This document shows, one piece after another, positions 48,565 to 58,441 of a DNA stretch of 64,000 bases (position 1 is its first letter; the number at the start of each line of letters is the position of its first letter). Origin of the DNA: Octadecabacter ascidiaceicola. GTDB taxonomy: Bacteria; Pseudomonadota; Alphaproteobacteria; Rhodobacterales; Rhodobacteraceae. The position numbers and the translations under genes were made by a program. The stretch spans positions 1 through 64,000 of the forward strand of contig NZ_FXYD01000004.1 in NCBI RefSeq assembly GCF_900185015.1, in the 5' to 3' direction. Under the pieces are notes generated by a model that worked only from the letters and a program-made list of their open reading frames with translations, searched no databases and was not told the origin of the DNA.

Positions 48565-51172
48565 CCAAACCACGAAGCTCATAGATCAGATCAAGCGCTT
48601 CTTTCGGCGACAGATCATCGGGCAAAACATCTTTCAACCGCGCCTCCACCTCGGACGGCGCGGTTTTTTGTGGCGCGGGTGCGGGCGTCGCGCTGAACAA
48701 CGGCAAATCGTCGATCACCGCCTTCTGTTTCCCCTCACGTTCCCCCTTCTCCAATGCTTCCAAAACGACCTTGGCCCGTTCAACGACCTTGGATGGCAAC
48801 CCAGCAAGCCGCGCAACCTGCACACCATACGACCGATCCGCAGTTCCACGTTTTACCTCGTGAAGGAAAATCACGTCCCCGTCCCATTCCTTAACAGTCA
48901 CCGTCGCGTTCGCCACGGAATCCAACTTGTCAGACAGGCTGGTCATCTCGTGGTAATGGGTGGCGAACAACGCGCGGCAACGGTTCACGTCATGCAGATG
49001 TTCCAACGTGGCCCATGCAATCGAAAGCCCGTCATACGTCGCGGTCCCGCGCCCGATTTCATCTAGAATGACCAATGCACGGTCATCCGCTTGGTTTAAA
49101 ATCGCAGCGGTTTCGACCATCTCCACCATAAACGTTGACTGGCCTTTGCTCAGATCATCAGACGCACCAACACGGCTGAAAATCTGGCTCACAACGCCAA
49201 TTGTCGCGTCTTTCGCGGGAACAAAGGCCCCCATCTGCGCCAGCACGGCGATCAATGCGTTCTGGCGAAGGTAGGTCGACTTACCGGCCATGTTTGGCCC
49301 CGTCAAAAGCCAGATCGACTCATCGCTAAGGTCGCAATCGTTCGCGACAAACTGCGTCCCGCTCGGCTTCAGCGCCGCTTCAACAACTGGGTGCCGCCCA
49401 TCCGTGATCACAAATTCCCGATCTGCCGTCATAGTTGGGCGCGACCACCCTTCCTCACGCGCCAATCGTGCCAAAGCAGCGGTCAAATCAAATTCCGCAA
49501 GCGCACGGGCCAGCACAAACAATTTCGGCGCTTGATCAAGAATTGCGCCACTTAAGGTGGAATAGAGACGCTTTTCGATCTCCAAACATCGCCCACCAGC
49601 GTTCAAAATGCGCGTTTCCAGCTCAGACAGCTCAACAGTCGTAAACCGAACTTGGTTTGCAGTCGTCTGTCGATGAATGAATGTCTCAGATAGTGGCGCG
49701 GCGAGCATTTTGGCTGAATGAGTCGCTGTGACTTCAATAAAATAGCCTAGCACATTGTTGTGCTTGATCTTCAGGCTCGTAATCTCGGTCTGTTCGGCAT
49801 AACGGCTTTGCAATGCGGCGATCACGGAACGCCCTTCATCGCGCAATGACCTGAATTCATCCAATTCGGCGTCAAAACCCGTCGCAACAAACCCACCGTC
49901 ACGCGTCAACAGTGGTGGATCAGCAATCAACGCCTCATCCAACAGGTTCAGTAACGCCTCCTGCCCGACCAAATCCTGCGCCGCTTTCGACAAAACCTCC
50001 GGCATCTCTTTTGGCAAAGCGTCCGCAATCAATCCAGCCTGCGAAATCGCACTTCTGATCGCCGTCATGTCCCGCGGGCCACCGCGATCCAGCGAAAGTC
50101 GCGACAAAGCGCGGTCCAAATCCGGAACTTCGCGCAATCGATCTTCCAACAACGCAGCTACGTCCCCGTTCTCCAAACAACACGCAACAGCGTCTTGCCG
50201 CGCATTGATTTCGGCCAAATCACGGGACGGCGAAGACAAACGACGCTCCAAAAGACGCGCCCCACCCGCCGTTTGCGTTTTATCAATCACAGACAAAAGC
50301 GACCCCGCACGCCCACCATTCATCCCGTGCGTTAATTCCAACGATTTACGCGTCGACGCATCAATCTGCATCGCCGCTTCGCGTTTTTCGCGGACAGGCG
50401 GGCGCAACAACGGAAGCTTACCCTTCTGCGTGATATCCAGATATTCAACTACAGCCGCCATCGCGGCAACTTCGGCACGATCAAACGCACCAAACCCATC
50501 CAAAGATTTCACAGAATAGAGACTATTCAAGCGCTTTTCGCCGTTTGTGCTGTCAAACGCTGCATTCCCTAAAACCGTCACCGCAGCGCCGGCATCTTCG
50601 ATAACCGACGTAAAATCCGCCTCACCAGCTTCGGATATCAGCACTTCTTTCGGGCTCAGTCGCGCCAATTCCGGCCCCAACGTCCCACCATCGCAGGCCA
50701 TCACCGAAAATGCGCCAGTTGAAATATCGACCCAAGCCAATGCCCCTGCCCCACGCACATTCGCATAGGACGCAAGGAAATTGTGGCGCCGCGCATCCAG
50801 CAAAGAATCTTCAGTCAGCGTTCCGGGCGTCACAACACGCGTCACCCCGCGTTTCACAACCGCCTTATACCCGCGCTTCTTCGCCTCGGCGGGGCTTTCC
50901 AACTGTTCGCAAACCGCAACACGGTGCCCTTTGCGAATAAGCGTCAGAAAATATCCCTCAGCGGCATGATGCGGAACACCGCACATTGCAATATCTTCAC
51001 CAAGGTGCTTACCGCGTTTGGTCAGCGCAATATCCAACGCACCCGCCGCCACAACAGCGTCGTCAAAGAACAGCTCGTAAAAATCGCCCATCCGATAGAA
51101 CAACAACGCGTCCGGATGGTTCGCCTTGATCTCTAGAAACTGCGCCATCATTGGCGTGACTGTGCCGCTCAT
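48548..51172 (-). CDS. mutS: DNA mismatch repair ATPase MutS
   Basis: 874 residues. The mismatch-binding Phe-x-Glu is in LLFYRMGDFYELFFDD near residue 30, Walker A is GPNMAGKSTYLRQNALIA, and Walker B is ILDEIGRGTATYDGLSIAW. The lever and clamp domains are of full length. ATG 51172 follows GGGGGGATTT; the frame extends nine codons further. Single gene, convergent with grpE. Confidence 0.96.
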   Translation of the reverse strand: MSGTVTPMMAQFLEIKANHPDALLFYRMGDFYELFFDDAVVAAGALDIALTKRGKHLGEDIAMCGVPHHAAEGYFLTLIRKGHRVAVCEQLESPAEAKKRGYKAVVKRGVTRVVTPGTLTEDSLLDARRHNFLASYANVRGAGALAWVDISTGAFSVMACDGGTLGPELARLSPKEVLISEAGEADFTSVIEDAGAAVTVLGNAAFDSTNGEKRLNSLYSVKSLDGFGAFDRAEVAAMAAVVEYLDITQKGKLPLLRPPVREKREAAMQIDASTRKSLELTHGMNGGRAGSLLSVIDKTQTAGGARLLERRLSSPSRDLAEINARQDAVACCLENGDVAALLEDRLREVPDLDRALSRLSLDRGGPRDMTAIRSAISQAGLIADALPKEMPEVLSKAAQDLVGQEALLNLLDEALIADPPLLTRDGGFVATGFDAELDEFRSLRDEGRSVIAALQSRYAEQTEITSLKIKHNNVLGYFIEVTATHSAKMLAAPLSETFIHRQTTANQVRFTTVELSELETRILNAGGRCLEIEKRLYSTLSGAILDQAPKLFVLARALAEFDLTAALARLAREEGWSRPTMTADREFVITDGRHPVVEAALKPSGTQFVANDCDLSDESIWLLTGPNMAGKSTYLRQNALIAVLAQMGAFVPAKDATIGVVSQIFSRVGASDDLSKGQSTFMVEMVETAAILNQADDRALVILDEIGRGTATYDGLSIAWATLEHLHDVNRCRALFATHYHEMTSLSDKLDSVANATVTVKEWDGDVIFLHEVKRGTADRSYGVQVARLAGLPSKVVERAKVVLEALEKGEREGKQKAVIDDLPLFSATPAPAPQKTAPSEVEARLKDVLPDDLSPKEALDLIYELRGLVKTSE

Positions 51173-51294
51173 AAATCCCCCCGGATCTGCTTCGTGCAAC
51201 CTACTGCTCCAATGTTAGCGACGAAAGTGCAAAAACCTACCATTGCGGGGGCAATGCCTCGCCCTTATCAAGGCCCGACGCAAGGGAGAGTAAC

Positions 51295-53550
51295 ATGGCG
51301 AACAATCGGATCACGCGCGAAGACGCATTGGCATTCCACCTAGACCCAACACCGGGCAAGTGGGAGATCCAAGCGACAGTCCCAATGACAACCCAGCGCG
51401 ACCTGTCCCTGGCCTATTCACCTGGCGTTGCGGTGCCATGCGAAGAAATCGCCGAGAACCCTGAACTCGCCTATGACTACACTAACAAGGGCAACCTCGT
51501 CGCCGTGATTTCAAACGGCACGGCAGTCCTTGGCCTCGGTAATCTTGGCGCGCTGGGCTCTAAGCCGGTGATGGAAGGCAAGGCGGTCCTGTTCAAACGT
51601 TTTGCCGACGTGAACTCCATCGACATCGAACTTGATACCGAAGATCCAGATGCGTTCTGCAACGCGGTCAAACTGATGGGTCCAACCTTTGGCGGCATCA
51701 ACCTCGAAGACATCAAAGCGCCCGAATGCTTCATCATCGAACAGCGTCTTAAAGAAGAAATGGACATTCCGGTCTTCCATGATGACCAGCACGGCACGGC
51801 CGTTATCTGCGCCGCAGGTCTGATCAATGCGCTGTACATCTCCGGCAAGAAAATCGAAGACGTCAAAATCGTGCTGAACGGGGCAGGGGCCGCGGGCATC
51901 GCCTGTATCGAACTCCTCAAATCCATGGGCGCCAAGCACGAGCATTGCATCGTCTGCGACACCAAAGGCGTGATCTACCAAGGTCGTACCGACGGCATGA
52001 ACCAATGGAAGTCCGCGCACGCGATCAAGACTGAACTGCGCACCCTCGAAGAGGCAATGAATGGCGCGGATGTTTTCCTAGGTGTTTCGGCAAAAGGAGC
52101 GGTTACGCCCGAGATGGTCGCCAACATGGCCGACAATCCTGTCATCTTCGCGATGGCAAACCCTGATCCGGAAATCACTCCCGAAGAAGCCCACGCTGTA
52201 CGCGTCGACGCGATCGTCGCAACCGGCCGTAGTGACTATCCAAACCAAGTGAACAACGTCCTCGGTTTCCCTTACCTGTTCCGCGGCGCACTCGACATTC
52301 ATGCACGTGCCATCAATGACGAAATGAAAATTGCTTGTGCGCACGCGCTTGCCCAACTCGCCCGTGAAGACGTGCCTGACGAAGTAGCCGTCGCTTATGG
52401 ACGCAAACTTACATTCGGTCGCGACTACATTATTCCAACGCCGTTTGACCCGCGCCTTATCCACGTCATTCCGCCAGCGGTCGCGCGTGCAGGCATGGAT
52501 ACAGGCGTCGCGCGTCGCCCGATTGTCGATGTCGAAAGCTACGAAGAATCCCTCAAAACGCGCATGGACCCAACGGCGTCCATCCTTCGCGGGATCAACG
52601 CGCGCGCACGTGCCAACCAGCACACTATCGTCTTTGCCGAAGGTGACGATCCACGCATTTTGCGTGCTGCCGTCCAGTATCAACGGTCCGGCTTTGGCCG
52701 TGCCCTTGTCGTTGGACGCGAAGAGGACGTTAAGGCAAAACTTACTGCCGCTGGGTTGGCGGATGCCGTTCGCGAATTGCGCGTTGTGAACGCGGCAAAC
52801 ACGAAGCACCTCGATAGCTACAAAGACTTTTTGTACGAACGCCTGCAACGTAAAGGCCACGACCGAAGCGACATTCACCGCATGGCGTCGCGGGATCGTC
52901 ACGTGTTCGCGTCACTCATGCTGGCCCACGGTCATGCGGATGGAATGGTCACTGGTGCAACTCGTAAATCCGCCCATGTTCTTGAACTGATCAATCATGT
53001 GTTTGACGCAAGCCCGCATGACGGTGTTGCAGGCGTTACAGCGGTTCTGAACAAAGGGCGCATCGTGTTAATAGCTGATACGTTGGTTCACGAATGGCCA
53101 GATGAAAACGATCTCGCCGACATCGCAGAGCAGGGCGCCTACGTCGCGCGTCGCCTCGGGCTCGAGCCTCGCGTTGCCTTCGTTTCGTTCTCGACATTCG
53201 GTTATCCGGTTTCTGAGCGTGCCGAAAAAATGCACATGGCGCCCGACGTCTTGGACGTGCGCGGCGTCGATTTTGAGTACGAAGGCGAAATGACTGTCGA
53301 CGTAGCACTGAACGCCAAAGCGCAAGAGGCCTACCCCTTCTCGCGCCTCACAGGTCCGGCCAACATTCTCGTCGTTCCAGCACGCCATTCCGCATCTATT
53401 TCCGTGAAACTGATGCAAGAAATGGCTGACGCGACTGTCATTGGCCCAATCCTCGCGGGTATCGATAAGCCAATCCAGATTTGTTCAACCGGCGCGACGG
53501 TCAACGACATCCTGAACATGGCCGTTCTTGCCTCCAGCACATCGAAATAG
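51295..53550 (+). CDS. maeB: NADP-dependent malic enzyme with phosphotransacetylase-like domain
   Basis: 751 residues. The malic enzyme part (about 1–430) has YSPGVAVPCEEIAENP, NGTAVLGLGNLGALGSKPVM and FHDDQHGTAVI; the C-terminal third (about 430–751) resembles phosphate acetyltransferase and is regulatory in this bifunctional-looking class. It converts malate to pyruvate with NADPH formation. The fused architecture is usual in alphaproteobacteria. AGGGAGAGTAAC is upstream. Confidence 0.93.
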   Translation: MANNRITREDALAFHLDPTPGKWEIQATVPMTTQRDLSLAYSPGVAVPCEEIAENPELAYDYTNKGNLVAVISNGTAVLGLGNLGALGSKPVMEGKAVLFKRFADVNSIDIELDTEDPDAFCNAVKLMGPTFGGINLEDIKAPECFIIEQRLKEEMDIPVFHDDQHGTAVICAAGLINALYISGKKIEDVKIVLNGAGAAGIACIELLKSMGAKHEHCIVCDTKGVIYQGRTDGMNQWKSAHAIKTELRTLEEAMNGADVFLGVSAKGAVTPEMVANMADNPVIFAMANPDPEITPEEAHAVRVDAIVATGRSDYPNQVNNVLGFPYLFRGALDIHARAINDEMKIACAHALAQLAREDVPDEVAVAYGRKLTFGRDYIIPTPFDPRLIHVIPPAVARAGMDTGVARRPIVDVESYEESLKTRMDPTASILRGINARARANQHTIVFAEGDDPRILRAAVQYQRSGFGRALVVGREEDVKAKLTAAGLADAVRELRVVNAANTKHLDSYKDFLYERLQRKGHDRSDIHRMASRDRHVFASLMLAHGHADGMVTGATRKSAHVLELINHVFDASPHDGVAGVTAVLNKGRIVLIADTLVHEWPDENDLADIAEQGAYVARRLGLEPRVAFVSFSTFGYPVSERAEKMHMAPDVLDVRGVDFEYEGEMTVDVALNAKAQEAYPFSRLTGPANILVVPARHSASISVKLMQEMADATVIGPILAGIDKPIQICSTGATVNDILNMAVLASSTSK

Positions 53551-53553
53551 CCT

Positions 53554-54420
53554 ATGACGATCTGGAACCTCGGCGGCATCAACGCAGATTACGTTTACTC
53601 GGTGCCACACATTCCGGCGCCGGGTGAAACGTTAGACGCCGCGTCGCGCGAGGTTTTCTTAGGCGGTAAGGGCGCGAACATGTCCGTCGCCGCCGCACGC
53701 GCGGGTGCACATGTGTGCCACATCGGCGCTATTGGTAACGACGGGCGCTGGGCAATTGACCGCCTCACAGAATACGGCGTGGACACGCGTACAATCACCA
53801 CCGTCGAAACCGAAACCGCGCACGCACTGATCTTCGTCGCGCCAGACGGTGAAAATGGCATTGTGGTCTATCCCGGCGCAAACCGTGCAATCCCGGAAAG
53901 CACACTAAAACAGTCTCTAACCAGCGCCAAAATCGGTGATTGGTTTATCACACAGAACGAAGTGAACCTTCAGATCGAAGGCGCAAAGCTCGTCAAGGAA
54001 ATGGGCCTGAACGTTGCCTATGCCGCAGCCCCATTCGACGCTGACGCCACCTTACAGATGCTCCCCTACCTCGACTTTCTGATCCTGAACGAAGTCGAAG
54101 CCGAGCAGCTGAAAGCAGCGACAGGCCAAGGCCCAACCGACCTTCCGGTGAAAGACGTTGTCGTGACCCTCGGCTCAAAAGGTGCGACATTGTTTGGCGA
54201 ACAAGGCGAAGCCCACGTTCCGTCTCACGACGTAACCCCCGTCGACACCACTGGCGCGGGTGATACGTTCACCGGATACGTGATTGCAGGCTTGGATCGC
54301 GGCCAGCCGATCCTGCAAGCGATGCAAACGGCCGCCAAAGCCGCCGCAATCATGGTAACGCGTCACGGCACTGCCGACGTCATCCCTTCACTTGCAGATG
54401 TTCGCGCGTTTAGTGGTTGA
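53554..54420 (+). CDS. rbsK: PfkB family sugar kinase, probably ribokinase
   Basis: 288 residues. The N-terminal PfkB signature GGKGANMSVAAARAGA and the C-terminal DTTGAGDTFTGYVIAG with the catalytic Asp are clear. Ribokinase is the best guess; other ribokinase-fold sugars are possible as no rbs transport genes are near. It starts three bases after maeB. Its end overlaps the convergent msrA by 11 bp. Confidence 0.83.
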   Translation: MTIWNLGGINADYVYSVPHIPAPGETLDAASREVFLGGKGANMSVAAARAGAHVCHIGAIGNDGRWAIDRLTEYGVDTRTITTVETETAHALIFVAPDGENGIVVYPGANRAIPESTLKQSLTSAKIGDWFITQNEVNLQIEGAKLVKEMGLNVAYAAAPFDADATLQMLPYLDFLILNEVEAEQLKAATGQGPTDLPVKDVVVTLGSKGATLFGEQGEAHVPSHDVTPVDTTGAGDTFTGYVIAGLDRGQPILQAMQTAAKAAAIMVTRHGTADVIPSLADVRAFSG

Positions 54421-55075
54421 TGAACGGGGCATCACTCCCCCAAAGCTGCTCAACACGCGCATCTCGCCCACAGGCCTCACGATAAAACGCATAGGCTTCG
54501 GCTTCTGTTTTAATGCCACGGCGCGTCACCACGCGATCTTGCCCTTTGTAGTAATCCTGATGATACTCTTCCGCCTCATAGAACGTTGACGCCGCAAGGA
54601 TTGGGGTAACAATCTGGCGACCTAGCTCAGATTGTGCAGCGGCCAACGCAGCCTGTGCAGCCTGCTGTTGGGCAGAGTTAGAGACGAAAATCGCCGTCCG
54701 GTAACTATCCCCACGGTCGCAAAACTGACCACCAGCATCCGTTGGATCCACAGACCGGAAAAACAGATCGTAAATCTGACGTTCCGAAATCTGATCCGCA
54801 TCAAAACGAATTTCGACAGCCTCATAATGCCCAGTTCCACCGCCCGTCACCTGACGATACGTCGGGTTCGCGGTCGTTCCACCGGTGTAACCAGATGTCA
54901 CCTCGCTTACACCGCGAACTTTCTCAAAATCGCTTTCCACGCACCAGAAACAACCACCCGCAACGGTGATCGTCTGCATGTCGCGCGCTTCAACTTTGCC
55001 CGCTTGCATCATTGTTGCCACTATAATCGCCGCGCCAAGGGCTACGGTCTTTATGTTTCGCGAAACTGTCGTCAT
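54410..55075 (-). CDS. msrA: Periplasmic peptide-methionine (S)-S-oxide reductase
   Basis: 221 residues. A signal peptide (about 1–30, SRNIKTVALGAAIIVATMMQ then AGKVEA) precedes the MsrA domain with the catalytic Cys in GGCFWCVESDFEKVRGV and conserved YTGGTTANPTYRQV. The export signal points to repair of oxidised envelope proteins. ATG 55075 has AAGGAG nearby upstream. The longer frame to 55144 lacks a signal sequence. Confidence 0.92.
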   Translation of the reverse strand: MTTVSRNIKTVALGAAIIVATMMQAGKVEARDMQTITVAGGCFWCVESDFEKVRGVSEVTSGYTGGTTANPTYRQVTGGGTGHYEAVEIRFDADQISERQIYDLFFRSVDPTDAGGQFCDRGDSYRTAIFVSNSAQQQAAQAALAAAQSELGRQIVTPILAASTFYEAEEYHQDYYKGQDRVVTRRGIKTEAEAYAFYREACGRDARVEQLWGSDAPFINH

Positions 55076-55193
55076 GAAATTTCTCCTTTTCACAATAATC
55101 ACGCGCAATGCGGCGACACGCAATTCACTGCACCGTGTGCTCACGCGCAGTTTACCTCTTGGAACAATTCGCGTACCGCCGTAGCGTCACGAT

Positions 55194-55895
55194 TTGGATG
55201 AAAAGGTCACAACACACACCGCAGAAGATGACCCCCGAAATCAGAGCATTCTGATCTGGGTGAATGGAACCCTCAAACCCCGTGCCGATACAACGGTCAG
55301 TGTTTACGACTCAGGCTTCATGCTCGGTGACGGCGTCTGGGAAGGCATGCGTTTGTATGACGGAACTTGGGCCTTCATGGACGAACATATGGACCGTCTT
55401 TTTGAGGCCGCGAAGGTAATCGACCTCGACATCGGCATGGACAAGAATGAAGTGATTTTGGCCTTGTTAGAGACACAAAGGGCCAATGAAATGGAAACTA
55501 CCGTCCATTGCCGCCTTATGATCACACGCGGCACCAAGGTTTTACCGTTCCAGCACCCGTCCCTTAGCCAAACGGGGCCAACGATGGTCATCATCATGGA
55601 GCACTCAAAGCCAAAGCTGCCGCGTCCCATCACCCTCGCGACGGTCCCGCACCAGCGCGGCTTACCGATAACGCAGGACCCGAAACTGAACTCCCACTCC
55701 AAGCTCAACTGCACCCTTGCCTGCATCGCTGCGCATAAGGCGGGCGCGGACGAGGCGTTTCTAAAGGGAACCTTTGGTGCGTAAACGCCGGTCAGCTCGA
55801 TCAACGGGCGTCAAATCGGAACCGGCGACATGGGCCCCGTAACACTTCGGCTACGTAATCTCTACAAAACACTTACCGAACAACAGGTTAACTGA
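55194..55895 (+). pseudogene. Class IV aminotransferase, internal deletion and nonsense codon
   Basis: The frame (TTG start at 55194 or further upstream) gives a normal N-terminal half with VNGTLKPRADTTVSVYDSGF and the PLP-lysine region KLNSHSKLNC, up to KAGADEA. It then jumps directly to FLKGTFGA, which in intact homologues follows a second GADEA about 85 residues later. So the middle of the large domain is missing. A TAA at 55782–55784 stands where homologues have Gln before TPV; the same frame continues TPVSSINGRQIGTGDMGPVT and ends at a TGA at 55893–55895. Without the deletion the gene would be of ordinary length (about 290 residues). It precedes the sulfotransferase-like gene. Confidence 0.85.
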
Positions 55896-55914
55896 TTCTT
55901 TAATAGGACGCCCA

Positions 55915-55963
55915 GTATCGTGCCCATATCAAAACCATACCCAACCCATACCGGAGCCATATC
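55915..55963. repeat. 11-bp tandem repeat element, copy 2, before the sulfotransferase-like gene
   Basis: Units GTATCGTGCCC, ATATCAAAACC, ATACCCAACCC, ATACCGGAGCC and ATATC are in exact 11-bp register and end immediately before the ATG at 55964. The GGAG inside the fourth unit, eight bases from the ATG, serves as ribosome-binding site. Compare 14378–14421. Confidence 0.65.
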
Positions 55964-56653
55964 ATGAAAATTGCCATGTGGTCCGGCCCTCGGAACCTCT
56001 CAACCGCGATGATGTACGCCTTCGGGAATCGCGCTGATTTTACCGCAATGGATGAACCGTTTCACGCCCCGTATCTGGCGAAAACCGGTCTGGATCACCC
56101 GATGATGGCCGAGATTCTTAGTGCCCATGATACGGACCCAAACAAGGTCGCGATTGCCTGTTCCGACGCGGGCGAAAAAACGCATAAGTATATGAAACAT
56201 ATGCCACATCATATGCTTGATGGCTTTCCACTCGACTGGACTTCGGACTGCGTAAACATCCACCTGATCCGCCATCCCGCCCGCGTGATCGCAAGCTATG
56301 CGGCGAAACGGGAAAACCCAACGCTGACGGATATCGGCTATCCGCAGCAAGTGGCTCTATATGATCGGATCGGCGGCATCGTCATCGACAGTCACGATAT
56401 TCGGCAAGACCCTGAAAACGATATTAAAAACCTATGTGAAACGATTGGATTACCGTTCGATCCGGCAATGCTGAACTGGCCCGTTGGCCCGCGATCTTTC
56501 GACGGAATCTGGGCATCCCATTGGTATGGTGCAGTTTACCAAAGCACAGGATTCGTTGGCGGCGAAGGACCGCGTCCAGAATTAGAAGGGGCGGCTGCCG
56601 ATCTGCTCGACGCCGCCCTTCCATATTACGAAAAACTGAAACCTTTCAGCTAG
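55964..56653 (+). CDS. Sulfotransferase-like P-loop protein
   Basis: 229 residues. The phosphosulfate-binding-like loop is WSGPRNLSTAMMYAFG at the N-terminus and a 3'-phosphate-binding-like motif is NIHLIRHPARVIASY. The family is a distinct sulfotransferase-like group often paired with a class IV aminotransferase; plant proteins fuse both domains. The substrate is unknown. Its partner gene upstream is broken here. It ends head to head with the argG stop. Confidence 0.75.
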   Translation: MKIAMWSGPRNLSTAMMYAFGNRADFTAMDEPFHAPYLAKTGLDHPMMAEILSAHDTDPNKVAIACSDAGEKTHKYMKHMPHHMLDGFPLDWTSDCVNIHLIRHPARVIASYAAKRENPTLTDIGYPQQVALYDRIGGIVIDSHDIRQDPENDIKNLCETIGLPFDPAMLNWPVGPRSFDGIWASHWYGAVYQSTGFVGGEGPRPELEGAAADLLDAALPYYEKLKPFS

Positions 56654-57877
56654 TTACTTCAGTCGCTTGTTGCGCGCTGCCAGCAGCTTCAGACGAAGTG
56701 CATTCAGCTGAATGAAGCCTGCCGCGTCTTTTTGATCATAGGCCCCAGCGTCATCTTCAAACGTCACATGCGCCTCGGAATACAGGGAATGATCTGACCA
56801 ACGGCCAACCGTACGTGCGGAACCTTTGTAGAGCTTCAGCTTCACTGTACCGGTTACGTGCTCTTGCGACTTGTCAATCGCCGCCTGCAACATTTCGCGC
56901 TCAGGAGAGTACCAGAAACCGTTATAAATAAGCTCTGCGTAGCGTGGCATCAGCTCGTCTTTCAGGTGCGCAGCGCCGCGATCGAGCGTGATGGATTCAA
57001 TACCGCGGTGCGCTTCAAGAAGCAGCGTGCCGCCAGGTGTTTCGTAGATACCGCGGGACTTCATGCCGACGAAACGCCCCTCAACAAGGTCGAGGCGGCC
57101 ACAGCCGTGCATTCCGCCTAACTCGTTGAGTTTGGTAAGGATTTCAGCAGGCGACATAGCCACACCATCAATCGAAACCGCATCGCCACGCTCAAAACCG
57201 ATATCAACGTACTGCGCTTCATTAGGTGCGTCCTCTGGGGCAACGGTGCGCTGGTAAACGTAATCAGGCGCCATCTCGGCGGGGTCCTCAAGAACCTTAC
57301 CCTCAGACGACGTGTGCAACAAGTTTGCATCAACAGAAAACGGCGCTTCACCGCGCTTGTCTTTCGCGACCTGAATTTGGTGCGCCTCAGCAAACTCCAA
57401 CAGCTTAGTACGAGAAGACAGATCCCATTCTCGCCATGGCGCGATAACTTTGATGTCTGGGTTAAGGGCATAGGCTGCCAGCTCAAACCGCACTTGGTCG
57501 TTGCCTTTGCCAGTTGCACCGTGTGCCACAGCATCCGCACCAACTTCTTCTGCAATCTCAACCAAACGCTTAGAAATAAGGGGCCGTGCGATGGATGTGC
57601 CCAGCAGGTAGAGCCCTTCGTAGACGGCATTTGCACGGAACATCGGGAAAACGAAATCGCGCACGAACTCTTCACGAACATCTTCAATATAGATGCTCTT
57701 TTCAGGAATACCCATGTCGAGCGCTTTGCGGCGCGCTGGCTCAAGCTCTTCGCCTTGACCCAGATCAGCCGTGAACGTGACGACCTCGCAGCCGTACTCT
57801 GTCTGAAGCCACTTCAAAATAATCGACGTGTCCAATCCGCCGGAATAGGCGAGGACGACTTTTTTTGGTGCAGACAT
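56654..57877 (-). CDS. argG: Argininosuccinate synthase
   Basis: 407 residues. The ATP-binding [16 protein letters not shown] is at the N-terminus and conserved [25 protein letters not shown] and [13 protein letters not shown] follow. It joins citrulline and aspartate in arginine synthesis. Single gene; its stop immediately abuts that of the convergent sulfotransferase-like gene with no obvious terminator. Confidence 0.97.
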   Translation of the reverse strand: MSAPKKVVLAYSGGLDTSIILKWLQTEYGCEVVTFTADLGQGEELEPARRKALDMGIPEKSIYIEDVREEFVRDFVFPMFRANAVYEGLYLLGTSIARPLISKRLVEIAEEVGADAVAHGATGKGNDQVRFELAAYALNPDIKVIAPWREWDLSSRTKLLEFAEAHQIQVAKDKRGEAPFSVDANLLHTSSEGKVLEDPAEMAPDYVYQRTVAPEDAPNEAQYVDIGFERGDAVSIDGVAMSPAEILTKLNELGGMHGCGRLDLVEGRFVGMKSRGIYETPGGTLLLEAHRGIESITLDRGAAHLKDELMPRYAELIYNGFWYSPEREMLQAAIDKSQEHVTGTVKLKLYKGSARTVGRWSDHSLYSEAHVTFEDDAGAYDQKDAAGFIQLNALRLKLLAARNKRLK

Positions 57878-57925
57878 GGTACGCTCCTGAAGTTGAATTA
57901 TTGGCGCATTAACGCGATTTGAGTG

Positions 57926-58366
57926 CTAGAGCAAGCTGGCCACGAACGCTGCATCGCCTTCGTTTGAAAGCAGGGCAGGGGCGTCGCGTATCGGAACCCA
58001 AATTGGCGTGTGCAGCTCTTCCGTTGGGAGGCCTAAACAACGCACCGGCCTTGACCAATAGATCGCGCAAACCTTTTCGGCCCAAAGGTCATAATCGGAC
58101 ATAAAAACAAAGCGTCTGTAAGCACCGATGCGCACAGGCCGGCCCATGGTCCAACCTGTTTCCTCCATCACTTCGCGGTGCAAAGCAGGCAGAACGTGCT
58201 CACCAGCGTCGATTCCACCTCCCGGAAGCTGTAGTTCGGGGTGTTCTAAGCGGTCGCCATCCTGTTCTGTCAGCAGCAAATTTTGCCCCCGTTGAAGGAT
58301 CACATAGGCCCCTGGCCGCAGCGTGTAACGCATAGCTGGGTCAACTCGTTCGCCGTAACGTCTCAT
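57926..58366 (-). CDS. NUDIX hydrolase
   Basis: 146 residues. The Nudix box runs GGGIDAGEHVLPALHREVMEE, with E residues in the REVMEETG core. ATG 58366 (MRRYGERVDPAMRYTL) is chosen because the longer frame to 58561 runs into the divergent hslO gene. Substrate unknown (ADP-sugar or nucleotide pyrophosphatase types are close). Confidence 0.85.
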   Translation of the reverse strand: MRRYGERVDPAMRYTLRPGAYVILQRGQNLLLTEQDGDRLEHPELQLPGGGIDAGEHVLPALHREVMEETGWTMGRPVRIGAYRRFVFMSDYDLWAEKVCAIYWSRPVRCLGLPTEELHTPIWVPIRDAPALLSNEGDAAFVASLL

Positions 58367-58441
58367 ATCGCCCCTTTTCCCCCGACTTGTGGCACCTATA
58401 TGGACGCGGTATGCCCATCCTCGACTTGTTAGGAAAGCCCC

